Source of the DNA: Pedobacter boryungensis | GTDB taxonomy: Bacteria; Bacteroidota; Bacteroidia; Sphingobacteriales; Sphingobacteriaceae | DNA length: 64,000 bases | Assembly: GCF_013204825.1 (NCBI RefSeq) | Contig: NZ_JABMKV010000002.1 | Span: 558,001 to 622,000 of the forward strand | Direction of reading: 5' to 3' | In this document: piece by piece, positions 17,430 through 28,731 of the stretch | Position numbering within the stretch: the stretch's first letter is position 1 | Layout of the letters: each line of letters begins with the position of its first letter | The notes under the pieces: model-generated | Databases searched by the model: none | What the model saw: the letters and a program-made list of their open reading frames with translations, nothing else | What the model was told of the DNA's origin: nothing | Made by a program: the position numbers and the translations under genes

Positions 17430-20400
17430 CTTATTAAATATATAGAGCCAGTTCGTTTAGGAGGCGAGCTATCGTACGTCATTCCCTTCCACTCTGAGCC
17501 GTTTATAAATTCTATGTCTATTTTCCAGAAATAAATTCCTTGCGGCTGCGGTGTGTTTTTATATGTTCCATCCCAACCTTCTACTGGTTTGCCATCATTT
17601 AACTGAGTGGTTTCCCAAAGTACTTGACCCCATTTATTAAATACAGACATGTGCCAAGATTTAATACCAGAACCTATTGCCATGAATTTTTGTAATTGTG
17701 TACTTGTGCTACCAGGTATGAATGAATTTGGTACAAACATATAACCAGGTACACCTATTATTTGCACTTGCTTTTGGATGCTATCTACACAACCATATTC
17801 ATTGTATGTTCTCATGGTTACCATATATTTTCCGGTATCAGCATAAGTATGCGTTGGATCTCTTTGTAAAGAAGCATCACCGTCACCAAAAGTCCATTTA
17901 TATGTTTTAGGAGAGTTTGTACTCTCATCAGTAAACTTAAATGTGTAGGTTGGAATGCTAATTACTGGTGCTGGTGAGACAGAAAAATCTGCTTTTGGTG
18001 GTCCAACAATTCTAATGTAATCGGTAAGGGTTGCTGTATTTGGACAGCCTAAATTATTATAGGTAGTTAGCTTTACTGTGTAGTAGGCGGCTGGTCCATT
18101 GTAAATATGGCTTGGTGCTACATCTCGAGAAGTGCTTCCATCACCAAATTCCCACAAGTAACTTATACCATCTGTACTATTGTTGGTGAATTTAACATTT
18201 AATCCGGCACAACCCACTAATATATCGCCATGAAATTCTGCCTTTGGTTGTGGAAGAACTGTAATGGTTTCGGTAGTGCTAGCATTAGAACAACCATTGG
18301 TGGCATCTAGCCTAACAGTATAGGTTCCAGGTTGTGTAAAAATATGGGTAACGGTTTCCGGGGCAGATAGTGTAGTTGCAGTTGCTCCATCACCAAAAGT
18401 GTAGGTGAATGAATTTGCCCCTGAAGTATTGTTGAAGAAATGTACTGTTAAGGGAGCGCAGCCACGTAACTCATTACTATTTACCACTAACTCAGGGGTA
18501 ATTGTATTTGGTGAAACCTGTATCGAATATTGAGATACATCTGAACTGCAATCGTTTTGGGCAGTCATGGTAACGATATAAGTTTTAATGCTATTGCCTG
18601 TTGTATAGATGTGAGAAACCGAGTTTTTATTGTTGGTAGTTATGAGAGCACTTCCATCGCCAAAATCATAAGTATAGGTATTTGTTCCACCTGGAGAGGT
18701 ATTACTAAAGTTTACTGTAAAAGGCGAGCAGCCAACAACTTTATCAGGAGAAAAGACTGAAATTGGATTTGCTTTTATAAACACAGTTGATGAAGTAGAA
18801 CTAGAACCACAAGGTGTTGTAGCTGTTAATGTAATGGTATAGGTAATATCTTTTCCAGTCGGATCTACTAAAAATCTTATTGGCGGTGGGCTTGCTAGGT
18901 TAGATGTTGTACCATTGCCAAAATCCCATAGAAATGTTACTCCAGTTAACGATGTGGAAGTATTGGTAAAGGTAACGTCTAATGGACCGCAACCTTCTGT
19001 TGCTGTTTGTCTATAAGACGATGTAATAGTTTGCCTTGTGCTAAACGTATGTTTCATTTCGTCTTGAACACAGCCCAAGCTACTCGTTACAACTAATTTA
19101 ATTTCTACACTACTATTATCTGTATTTATAGTATAACCTGCACTTGGGAAATTAACTCCTGTTCCAATCTGTGTTCCGTTTGCAAACCATGTGTACGTTG
19201 CATTACGAGTTGGATATGGTACTGCTTTAACGTTATTGCCATCAATTTTAAAAGGAACACAACCTACATCGGCAGTAAAAGTAAATTCTGCTTTTGCATT
19301 GAGGTTAACCGTAATTTTTACCACATTACTTATGCTTTGTTGGCTACCTGTACAGGCACCGCTACTAACTAAACGACGGTATACTGTTGTTTGTGTAATA
19401 GCAGGTGGAGAATAATTAGGTGAATTACCAGCTGGTGCCAAGCTCCAAGTTGTTCCATTATCTATACTTTGCTCCCATTGGTAAGTATAGTTTGTTCCAT
19501 CTCCTCCCGTTGGTTGTGTGCCTGTAAGTTGAGTAGGAGTTGTAGTGATACAAATGGTTTGATCGCCAGCAATTGTATTTGTCGCAATTGGGGGTAAAAC
19601 CGTTATTGCAATAGGGTTGCTAGGAGTTGAGCATGTTCCACTATTTACGATACGACGATACGATAAACTAGTAGAAACGGTTAGTGTAAGATCGCGGTTA
19701 GTTTGACCGTTAATTGTGTTCCAAGTTGTGCCACCATCTGCGCTGCTTTGCCATATGTAAGTATAGATATTATTTCCACCAGTTGGTGCACTACCTACTA
19801 AGGTGATGGTTTGACCGTTACATACTATAGTTGTTGGAGTAGAAATAATATTGTTTTGCAATGCTGATAAATTGGTAATGGTTACCTCGTCACTTGTTGC
19901 AGGACATGGTGCCAACCCAGAAACCGTCCAACGGAAAATATAAGTTTGACCACCAACTAAGCCAGTTACTCTAGTGTCAAATTGATTGGCTGTAAATAAT
20001 ACTCCGGTTTGTCCAGAAATTAAGGTCCATACCCCAGTATTTGGAGAAGGGTTATTTCCAGCAAGGGTAGTTGTATTCTCATTACATAGAACTTGATCCA
20101 TACCGGCACTTGCTGCTACTGCGCCTTGATTTACAGTTATTATAGAAACGCTAGAGTTTGCAGGTGCGCATGCTCCACTTTGTACAACCGCTCTATATTG
20201 AGTTGTAGCATTTAAATTGTTATATGTTAATGTAGTTGTGGTATTTGTTATTGGTGACCATGTAACTCCATTATCTGTAGAACTTTCCCATCTTATTACA
20301 TTCCCAATTTGACCGCTCAATGTAATTGTACCTGTATTACTGCCAGCACATACAGGTGCATCACCAGACGTAGTACCCCCAACAGACACAGGATTAACGG

Positions 20401-23400
20401 TTATTAAAACATCATCAGAGGTTGGTGTGCAACTCGCAGATCCAGTTATTGTCCATCTAAAGGCATAGGTATTGCCAGGTTGTAAACCACGAGCAGTTGT
20501 ATTGTACAAGGTTTCATCATCAAAAGTAACTCCCCCAATGTTAGAAATCTCAGTCCATTTCCCCGTGCCTACATCAGGTCGATTTCCTTTCAAGGCATAA
20601 TCATTAGCATTGCAAATACTTTCATCTACTCCTGCATTTGGAGGAGTAGGTTGGGGTTCAACAGTTATGGTAATTGGTACTGGTGTTCCAGGACATCCAT
20701 TGGCAGAAATAGGAGTGATGGTATAGGTTACTGTGCCAGTCGCATTGCCTATGTTTGTTAAAATTTGGTTTATCCTAGCTGTTGTAGTAGGAGTAGCGTT
20801 AGGTGTATTTCCGGTTACTCCTCCTGTTGCACTAGTTGTCCATGTGTATTTTGTTGTAGGTCCAAGGTTAGAAGTTAACGTAATTCCAGCACCTTGTCCA
20901 CTACAAATAGTTGGATTTGCAGCAGTTGGCGTAACAATTGGATTTGGAGTTACTGTAACTGTGAATGTAAAAGGATTGCCTACACAGCCGTTTGCAGTGG
21001 GAGTAATGGTGTATGTTACGGTTGCATTAACATTAGGGTCGCTATTTGTAAGTACATCCGAAATAGTTAAGCCGCTCCCATTGTTGAAACCGCTCGCATT
21101 TGTATTCCCTGATGCTGTCCAAGTAAAACTAGCTCCAGCAGTTGTAGAAGTGATGTTATAGTTTACATTATTTCCTGTACAAATAGTTTTAGCATTCGCA
21201 CTGCTTACAATTACGTCCTTTCTAATCGAGATAATTATATCATTATCTATTTGATTACACGGAGCTGGTAAAGAAGTTGTAGCTCTTAAAGTTAATGTTA
21301 CCTGACCTGCATTTCTCTCAGTAGTTGTTGGCGTATAAGTAGCATTTATTGCATTTCTATTAGGTAGGAAAACTCCATTACCACCTACCCAAACTACATT
21401 TGTAGTAGTGCCTGTAACACTTCCATTTAAATTTACTAATGGATCATTATAACAAATAATTTGATCAATACCTGCATCTACAACTGGTGCACTTGTAAAG
21501 GAAATAGTTTGACTTCGTGTAAGCGTACCACAAGAATTAGTATGGGTAACAGTTACAGTATAAGTGGTATAATCAGAAAATTGAATGGATGGATACTTTG
21601 TGTTAGCATTTGTTCCACCTGTGAAAGTATAAGCCCCTCCTGTAACTGTCCATGTATATGTTGTTGGTAAATCAACCTGTGTACCTGTAAATGAAGTTTT
21701 GGTTGGCCCATTTGTAGTTGGGTTAAAATCGTATGTGCTTATATTACAAAGAGCAGCATTAGGAGATAAACTTATGGTAGGTGGGCCATTCACTATAACA
21801 GTTTGTGATGTAGAAGATACTGTGCCACATGATGCTGTTGAAACAGATAAAACCACTTGATAAATGCCAGGTGTTGTAAAGTTGAATTCTGGCTCGGCGC
21901 TGTTTGCGTTTGTTCCGTTTGAAAATGTAACAGCAGGTGATACCGACCATGAATATGTATTATTTGGATTACAAATATTATCTATAATAGATGTATTTGT
22001 TGGTTTTAAAATACTTGGAACACAAACTGTTGCACCATTATTTCCATTAAAGTTAAAACTTGGCACAGGTGGGTCTTGAATACAAATGGTTCTTATTTCT
22101 TCAGATGGTGTACAAATTCCAACATTATTCTTTGCTATTAATTTAACTTGATAAACTCCGTGTGTCGTGAAAGTGTGTGTGAAATTTTGTGATACCGCTG
22201 TTAATATGCCATTTACATACCATTCATATAACATTGTTGTACTACAATTAGAGTTATTACCTGCTACGGTATTATTGGTAAAAGTAACGGGCTGATTTGT
22301 ACAGGCAGTTGGTAAGCTTGGGTTTATTCGTGCAATTGGCTTAATAAATATTTTAGCAAAAGTTGTTGCTGAATTCGGGTCTGCTGAACAGAAGGGATTT
22401 ATCGTACTGATACTTACATTAAATGCATTTTGGACAATATTACCATTGCCTAAATTGATTGCAGGTTGACCGCATGAGGTTGCCATAAAATTATGGGAAA
22501 TAACCCCATTTTGATTAATTAACTGACAATGGGTAAATACATCAGAAGATGTCCCATCACCCCAATTGATGCTATATCTAGATCCTGGATAATTATTTCC
22601 AATCCCAGTTGTTGTATTAATATTTACTGAATAAGAAACCATAGCGCCAAGTCCAGTAGTAGGATCAATACATCCAAAGCCATCGCCTGTTGATTCTATA
22701 CTGACTTTAGAGGAACTATTAAGAAGTAAATATGATTTTATTGATTTAATAGTTTCCCCAAGAACAACACGAGATCCTTCTAGAACTGCTGTGTAATATG
22801 AATTATTGATATTAGTTATTTGAAAGCCAACTGGACCAGGAGCATAATTTTGAGTTGTATTTGAAAGCTCATTTTTAACAGTCAAATTTAAACTGGTCCA
22901 TGAACTATGACTGTTATTTGTTAATATGATAGATTGATTATCACTAATTGAGCTTCCGCAGTAACCGTAGGTATCTATTCCAAGCACTTGATCTGCTTGA
23001 GACGGTGTTACTGCAGCGTTCTGAACTGCAATCGCTCTAATGCGTATCGTTCCTGGATAAGTTACAATCGTATTGTTTCCTGAAACTTTAATCCTTAGTT
23101 TATAATTATCACTTGGGAGTAGAGGAGGCAATGTAGGAATGACTCCATTTATAAAGGTGGAATAAAACCCATTATATTCCCCAATTTTCTGTTCAGTTAG
23201 AAAACTTCCTGTTGCATCAGAAATAAAAAGTTCAAATCTATTGTTTATCGGTAAGCAATTGCCTGTAGTAGGAACAATTATGGGGACTGTAATATTACTC
23301 CCATAACCATATGGCCCTGGGTCTACTGTGCCAATCGTGATTTGTGCAAACGCAGGAAACGCAAGCGCACAAAAAAAGCTGATAAGCAGTATACGGGCTA

Positions 23401-23407
23401 ATTTCAC
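17426..23407 (-). CDS. Giant PKD-repeat surface protein with CHU_C (gliding-motility-type) C-terminal domain
   Basis: A 1993-residue type IX secretion substrate. I place the start at the GTG at 23407, which begins a proper signal peptide (KLARILLISFFCALAFPAFA). The longer reading starts at a TTG inside the groEL terminator hairpin. The middle is made of many Ig-like and PKD domains, with repeated motifs such as YTFGDGA, FLWDFGNGT, YLWEFGDGST and YKWTFGDGDA. The last ~100 residues (FVPNSFIPGS, MSVFNKWGQVLWET, GWDGTYKNTPQPQGIYFWKI) form the CHU_C sorting domain. It is probably a cell-surface adhesin. The PorP/SprF gene downstream is coupled to it. Confidence 0.92.
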   Translation of the reverse strand: MKLARILLISFFCALAFPAFAQITIGTVDPGPYGYGSNITVPIIVPTTGNCLPINNRFELFISDATGSFLTEQKIGEYNGFYSTFINGVIPTLPPLLPSDNYKLRIKVSGNNTIVTYPGTIRIRAIAVQNAAVTPSQADQVLGIDTYGYCGSSISDNQSIILTNNSHSSWTSLNLTVKNELSNTTQNYAPGPVGFQITNINNSYYTAVLEGSRVVLGETIKSIKSYLLLNSSSKVSIESTGDGFGCIDPTTGLGAMVSYSVNINTTTGIGNNYPGSRYSINWGDGTSSDVFTHCQLINQNGVISHNFMATSCGQPAINLGNGNIVQNAFNVSISTINPFCSADPNSATTFAKIFIKPIARINPSLPTACTNQPVTFTNNTVAGNNSNCSTTMLYEWYVNGILTAVSQNFTHTFTTHGVYQVKLIAKNNVGICTPSEEIRTICIQDPPVPSFNFNGNNGATVCVPSILKPTNTSIIDNICNPNNTYSWSVSPAVTFSNGTNANSAEPEFNFTTPGIYQVVLSVSTASCGTVSSTSQTVIVNGPPTISLSPNAALCNISTYDFNPTTNGPTKTSFTGTQVDLPTTYTWTVTGGAYTFTGGTNANTKYPSIQFSDYTTYTVTVTHTNSCGTLTRSQTISFTSAPVVDAGIDQIICYNDPLVNLNGSVTGTTTNVVWVGGNGVFLPNRNAINATYTPTTTERNAGQVTLTLRATTSLPAPCNQIDNDIIISIRKDVIVSSANAKTICTGNNVNYNITSTTAGASFTWTASGNTNASGFNNGSGLTISDVLTNSDPNVNATVTYTITPTANGCVGNPFTFTVTVTPNPIVTPTAANPTICSGQGAGITLTSNLGPTTKYTWTTSATGGVTGNTPNATPTTTARINQILTNIGNATGTVTYTITPISANGCPGTPVPITITVEPQPTPPNAGVDESICNANDYALKGNRPDVGTGKWTEISNIGGVTFDDETLYNTTARGLQPGNTYAFRWTITGSASCTPTSDDVLITVNPVSVGGTTSGDAPVCAGSNTGTITLSGQIGNVIRWESSTDNGVTWSPITNTTTTLTYNNLNATTQYRAVVQSGACAPANSSVSIITVNQGAVAASAGMDQVLCNENTTTLAGNNPSPNTGVWTLISGQTGVLFTANQFDTRVTGLVGGQTYIFRWTVSGLAPCPATSDEVTITNLSALQNNIISTPTTIVCNGQTITLVGSAPTGGNNIYTYIWQSSADGGTTWNTINGQTNRDLTLTVSTSLSYRRIVNSGTCSTPSNPIAITVLPPIATNTIAGDQTICITTTPTQLTGTQPTGGDGTNYTYQWEQSIDNGTTWSLAPAGNSPNYSPPAITQTTVYRRLVSSGACTGSQQSISNVVKITVNLNAKAEFTFTADVGCVPFKIDGNNVKAVPYPTRNATYTWFANGTQIGTGVNFPSAGYTINTDNSSVEIKLVVTSSLGCVQDEMKHTFSTRQTITSSYRQTATEGCGPLDVTFTNTSTSLTGVTFLWDFGNGTTSNLASPPPIRFLVDPTGKDITYTITLTATTPCGSSSTSSTVFIKANPISVFSPDKVVGCSPFTVNFSNTSPGGTNTYTYDFGDGSALITTNNKNSVSHIYTTGNSIKTYIVTMTAQNDCSSDVSQYSIQVSPNTITPELVVNSNELRGCAPLTVHFFNNTSGANSFTYTFGDGATATTLSAPETVTHIFTQPGTYTVRLDATNGCSNASTTETITVLPQPKAEFHGDILVGCAGLNVKFTNNSTDGISYLWEFGDGSTSRDVAPSHIYNGPAAYYTVKLTTYNNLGCPNTATLTDYIRIVGPPKADFSVSPAPVISIPTYTFKFTDESTNSPKTYKWTFGDGDASLQRDPTHTYADTGKYMVTMRTYNEYGCVDSIQKQVQIIGVPGYMFVPNSFIPGSTSTQLQKFMAIGSGIKSWHMSVFNKWGQVLWETTQLNDGKPVEGWDGTYKNTPQPQGIYFWKIDIEFINGSEWKGMTYDSSPPKRTGSIYLIR

Positions 23408-23462
23408 GATAAAACAAATAGGGTATCGTAAATATAAAAAATTAACTATAATTTTTGAGCAC

Positions 23463-23499
23463 AAAAAAACCCTTAGAGCATATTGCTCTAAGGGTTTTT
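23463..23499 (-). terminator. Terminator after groEL
   Basis: A perfect 15-bp inverted repeat (aaaacccttagagca / tgctctaagggtttt) with a 3-base loop and a U-tract lies just past the groEL stop. It also shows that the TTG at 23464 is not the start of the next gene. Confidence 0.9.
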
Positions 23500-23519
23500 A
23501 TTAGTGTGAATTGGAGGGA

Positions 23520-25229
<1,710 letters not shown>

Positions 25230-25270
25230 CTAACATTGCAACATTAAAACGTCGCAACATTGCAGCGTTT

Positions 25271-25564
25271 TTAAAGTGTTCCTAAAATATCAGAATCTCT
25301 CATGATTAAATACTCTGTACCTTCTATAGTAACTTCAGTGCCACCATATTTGCTGTATAAAACTTGATCACCCACTTTAACGCTTAAAGGGATTAAATTT
25401 CCAGTTTGATCAGCATATTTTCCTGGTCCAACAGCAACAACAATACCTTGCTGAGGTTTTTCTTTAGCAGTATCAGGGATATAGATACCAGAAGCCGTTT
25501 TTTCTTCTGCAGCAGCAGCTTCAACAACTACTCTGTCTGCATTAGGTTTAAAGTTTAAAGCCAT
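25271..25564 (-). CDS. groES: Co-chaperonin GroES (HSP10)
   Basis: A 97-residue GroES with the mobile loop [20 protein letters not shown] and [14 protein letters not shown]. It caps GroEL during ATP-driven protein folding. It is first in the groES-groEL operon. No CIRCE element (HrcA operator) is visible upstream; a different small inverted repeat at 25663-25678 overlaps a possible promoter. Confidence 0.97.
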   Translation of the reverse strand: MALNFKPNADRVVVEAAAAEEKTASGIYIPDTAKEKPQQGIVVAVGPGKYADQTGNLIPLSVKVGDQVLYSKYGGTEVTIEGTEYLIMRDSDILGTL

Positions 25565-25637
25565 AAATACTTTTATTTTTAGTTTTCTGTAAATTAAATT
25601 AATTCGTAATGTAATACGATGAAAAGGAATAAACAGT

Positions 25638-25666
25638 TTTTATGCCAATACGTTTTTACTTGTCAA
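25638..25666 (-). promoter_or_regulatory. Possible groES-groEL promoter
   Basis: On the minus strand TTGACA (25661-25666) and ATAAAA (25638-25643) are separated by 17 bases, 74 bases upstream of the groES ATG. This resembles a generic sigma70-type promoter rather than the Bacteroidota TTTG/TAnnTTTG form, so it is tentative. The upstream inverted repeat tcaaat-ttac-atttga (25663-25678) overlaps the -35 part. Confidence 0.3.
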
Positions 25667-25732
25667 ATTTACATTTGATGTCAGTTATTAGATTTTAGGA
25701 TATAATTTCGGGTGTCAGACTGGCAGAAAATA

Positions 25733-25764
25733 AAAAACTCCTTAGCGTAAGCTTAAGAGTTTTT
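25733..25764 (-). terminator. Probable terminator of the 902-residue protein gene
   Basis: An imperfect hairpin (aaaaactccttagc / gcttaagagttttt, two mismatches, loop gtaa) with flanking A/T runs lies 170 bases past the stop of the minus-strand gene. Confidence 0.55.
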
Positions 25765-25936
25765 ACTTAAAAGATTAATCAACAAACTTTACTATTACAT
25801 TATTTTGTAATGACATCTTTTTATTTCGGCAATTCTATTATTTTTTGAAATATTGATTGTATCACTAAGAAGTGCACTTTTTTCTTAACTATAACCTGTA
25901 TTTGCAAGAAAGATAAAGCAACATATTAAAATTATT

Positions 25937-28645
25937 TTAAATCCCACTTTTTACTTGATAATTAAAACTTACTCTCGATAACTGTCCGATCTTGTTCATG
26001 CCCTCGATTACCACACGATAATTGCCCTTTGCCTTGGTATTAAAAAAGCTGATGTCGTAAATCCCTTTTTCTTCTTTTATAATGTTCGGATCCCAAAATA
26101 CCGTTGTCCGGTAATCAGCAGGAATGTTATTCCCATCTTGGTTATACTGTGGAACATAGAACTTCCTAGCCGTATAAAAACCTTTGGGCTGGATGTTAGC
26201 ATAATTAAAATCAACTCTCGCGGGTTTTTTTGAGGAGTAGCCGGGCCCTCTTTTGGTGGTCACTAATATAATGGCGATGTCATTAGGGTCATAGAGCGCA
26301 ACTTTACCAGGGCTGGTTAACACCTCAACAGCCTGTACATCCATTGCCATGATATTACTAAGATCACTATCAGAATATCGGGTACCGTTAACATATAAAG
26401 CCATTGCTTTGGTGTTTGCCCAACCCCTGTAGTTCCTTATCAAATAAGCTTTTCCTCTAATAATTTTAACACCATGAATCATGTTGCCCAGTGCCAGGTC
26501 CAAGAGTGAGTAGTATGGTGGTAGTTCATCTGCGGTAATGGTCTGATCTGCATTTCCAGGACCATTTAAGTTGGCTGAGTTCTCGAAGTGCTTTTGGCGT
26601 TTTTCGGTGGTGATCGTTACCGTATTAAGCTGTATGGTCTTCTTCAAAAAACCCATTTGTTCCATTCCGCGGAATAAGGGCTCGCTTTGTCCCACATATT
26701 TCTTTAAAGTACTGTTCACATTCGGGTCCATCTCTGCTGGAGTTCTGTTATAGGTCATGGCCTGGTTAATTTGCTCATCAACCCTAAGCTCTAAAAAAGA
26801 ACCCTTCTTTAAAGGACTGGCCTGAACCAGGAACCGCAGACTGTCTTTAAAAACCAGCTGATCGAAATTGAATTTCCCTTCTTTGTCAGTGAGTGTATCT
26901 CGTACAATATTCCCTCCGTTCTTGGACATCAGGAATACAGGTATCTTTGACAGCACTTTCTTTCCGTTTACCACTTTGCCAGATACGGCAATTGCTGTCT
27001 CGGGCTTAAAACTGATCGTTGGTGTATTGTTCTCAATTACGTCTTGCCAGCTAAACCTTCTCCATCCCTGAGTCATCATTAGGTTATCGAGCTCTCTATT
27101 GGTTTGTTGGTCATCGTTGAGGAAATAATGATTGGGCTTTTCGATATACCCTACAAGGTCGCCAGTAAGCAACAAGGAAGTAAGGATGTTTCCTTCGCTA
27201 TTCAAATCGGGGGCTACAAGGTCGCTGTTGGTAACTGATACAGAAAAACTACCGCCAAGTTCACCGGCGGTAAATTTGATATGCGATTTTCCACTTGGGG
27301 CATGCGATAACCCTGAAGTATCTATCTTCAGTTCTAGGATATCGGAAGGCTGTTTGATGAATACCAAGCGTTCTGCAACGGGTTTGTTATCTGGCGAAAA
27401 AATAGTGATCTGTGTAATGCCGGCAGTGAATTTCTTCTTTGGTAAGGTAGCTACCAATGTTTGACTATTCAATTTTCCGCTTAAAACAAAGCGGATGTTT
27501 CCTGCCTGTTGACCTACGATTTTGATCTCACCACCATTAGCAAGGGCTGTACTAGCCGTTACCCTAACGCTTAGGTTGGTAGCGTCCATGTTGTTTACCG
27601 ATAGCGTATACCCTTGGGCAGATACCGCTGGTAACTGCACTTTCTTTTGCGAACCATCTGTAAACCTAACATCGGCAAAATATTTCTTATCTGCCTGTAA
27701 CTGTGTAACAAAGCTGCCCATGCCAATATAATCGGTACGAAAACTGGTAATAAGGGTACCCGATTCATCCACTACATTGCCCGTAACATCTATTCCATGA
27801 CCTTTAGGGTCAGTAGCTTTAATGGCTATTCGCTGTGGATGATCCTCTACTAGCTGTCCGCCTTCAGGAAAGAACTGAACATCCGAATTGGTGGCAAAGG
27901 AACTAATGGCAATGGTTTTGGAAACGGTCTTGTTGCGATCTATACTTATCTCTAGTTTGATGGTGCCAGCCTTAGTTGTGCTATTTGGGCTTGAGAAAGC
28001 AATTTCTACATTCCCTGCTGCATCTGTTCTGGCCCAGCCTTTGTCAACCACCGTAACTCCAGAAAAGACTTCATAGCCTACGCTCTTGTTCTGGTAAGGT
28101 TTTTCATTTTGATCATTTAAGCGGATGCTTGCAATTGTCTTTTCAATGTTTTTATCTTTTCTATAACTGAAATTGGTATTCACAAAGACATTGTTCGACC
28201 AACTTTTCCCTATTTTGATGTTTTTTTCGAAAAAGAAATCGCTGGAAAAGTTTCTCATATAGGGAGTATATGCCCTGATGCGGTAGTTGCCCTCTATAAG
28301 CGAATCGGGTAGACTGAAATCGCCCCAGCCAGCTCCTTTATTCAGTGGAAGTTTGATAGATGCTTTAATCCGATTCATCTCGTCTATCAGCTCAATGTCC
28401 AGCATCCCACTCAGTTGCGAGGGTTCTTGGCTTTTGGTATTCAACACGTAAGCCTTCAGCCAAATATCATCACCTACGGCATAATAGGGCTTATCAAATT
28501 GAATGTACACTTTTTCCTGTGGATAGGTGGAGGTAAAGGTTTCGAACCTTTTCAGTAGTTCTAAGAATGGATCGATGTCTTTTCTAAAACTTAGGGTGAT
28601 CACCCCAATCAAAAGTAGTAAACAGAGCTTGATTGTTAATTTCAT
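25937..28645 (-). CDS. Large secreted MG2-like protein with TonB-plug-like region
   Basis: A 902-residue exported protein. After the signal peptide (MKLTIKLCLLLLIGVITLSF), PQEKVYIQFDKPYYAVGDDI begins a macroglobulin-like (MG2) domain. More beta-sandwich domains follow. Near residue 545 there is a carboxypeptidase-regulatory-like segment (AVSGKVVNGKKVLSKIPVFL), and near residues 715-800 a plug-like segment (LDLALGNMIHGVKIIRGKAY; MAMDVQAVEVLTSPGKVALY). There is no full beta barrel, so it is not itself a TonB-dependent transporter. It is a paralogue of the gene cut by the left edge of the window. Its DNA is visibly richer in G+C than neighbouring genes. Precise role unknown. Confidence 0.85.
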   Translation of the reverse strand: MKLTIKLCLLLLIGVITLSFRKDIDPFLELLKRFETFTSTYPQEKVYIQFDKPYYAVGDDIWLKAYVLNTKSQEPSQLSGMLDIELIDEMNRIKASIKLPLNKGAGWGDFSLPDSLIEGNYRIRAYTPYMRNFSSDFFFEKNIKIGKSWSNNVFVNTNFSYRKDKNIEKTIASIRLNDQNEKPYQNKSVGYEVFSGVTVVDKGWARTDAAGNVEIAFSSPNSTTKAGTIKLEISIDRNKTVSKTIAISSFATNSDVQFFPEGGQLVEDHPQRIAIKATDPKGHGIDVTGNVVDESGTLITSFRTDYIGMGSFVTQLQADKKYFADVRFTDGSQKKVQLPAVSAQGYTLSVNNMDATNLSVRVTASTALANGGEIKIVGQQAGNIRFVLSGKLNSQTLVATLPKKKFTAGITQITIFSPDNKPVAERLVFIKQPSDILELKIDTSGLSHAPSGKSHIKFTAGELGGSFSVSVTNSDLVAPDLNSEGNILTSLLLTGDLVGYIEKPNHYFLNDDQQTNRELDNLMMTQGWRRFSWQDVIENNTPTISFKPETAIAVSGKVVNGKKVLSKIPVFLMSKNGGNIVRDTLTDKEGKFNFDQLVFKDSLRFLVQASPLKKGSFLELRVDEQINQAMTYNRTPAEMDPNVNSTLKKYVGQSEPLFRGMEQMGFLKKTIQLNTVTITTEKRQKHFENSANLNGPGNADQTITADELPPYYSLLDLALGNMIHGVKIIRGKAYLIRNYRGWANTKAMALYVNGTRYSDSDLSNIMAMDVQAVEVLTSPGKVALYDPNDIAIILVTTKRGPGYSSKKPARVDFNYANIQPKGFYTARKFYVPQYNQDGNNIPADYRTTVFWDPNIIKEEKGIYDISFFNTKAKGNYRVVIEGMNKIGQLSRVSFNYQVKSGI

Positions 28646-28731
28646 AAGGTTATGATGGCTTACATTGAAGATAGTTAAAATTAATATATTAGCGATGGTT
28701 TTTTCTATTCATTGATTGGCAATTTTTTTAA

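Larger units (their letters stand above)
25565..25936. other. Intergenic region upstream of groES
   Basis: This 372-base gap holds the groES leader and promoter region (nearest 110 bases), a small inverted repeat, and at 25733-25764 the terminator of the 902-residue gene. I see no coding sequence or RNA gene in the remaining AT-rich part (25765-25936). Confidence 0.6.

Noticed and set aside
20733-21161. Open frame of 142 codons on the plus strand inside the giant surface-protein gene
   Set aside because: It is the antisense of Thr/Val-rich repeats, has Val/Pro/Ala-biased composition and lacks any domain or start signal.
23408-23464. N-terminal extension of the giant protein from a TTG at 23464
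   Set aside because: It lies inside the groEL terminator hairpin and would bury the signal peptide.
25565-25936. CIRCE/HrcA operator upstream of groES
   Set aside because: No TTAGCACTC-N9-GAGTGCTAA or close variant is present; the hairpin at 25733-25764 is a terminator-like element.
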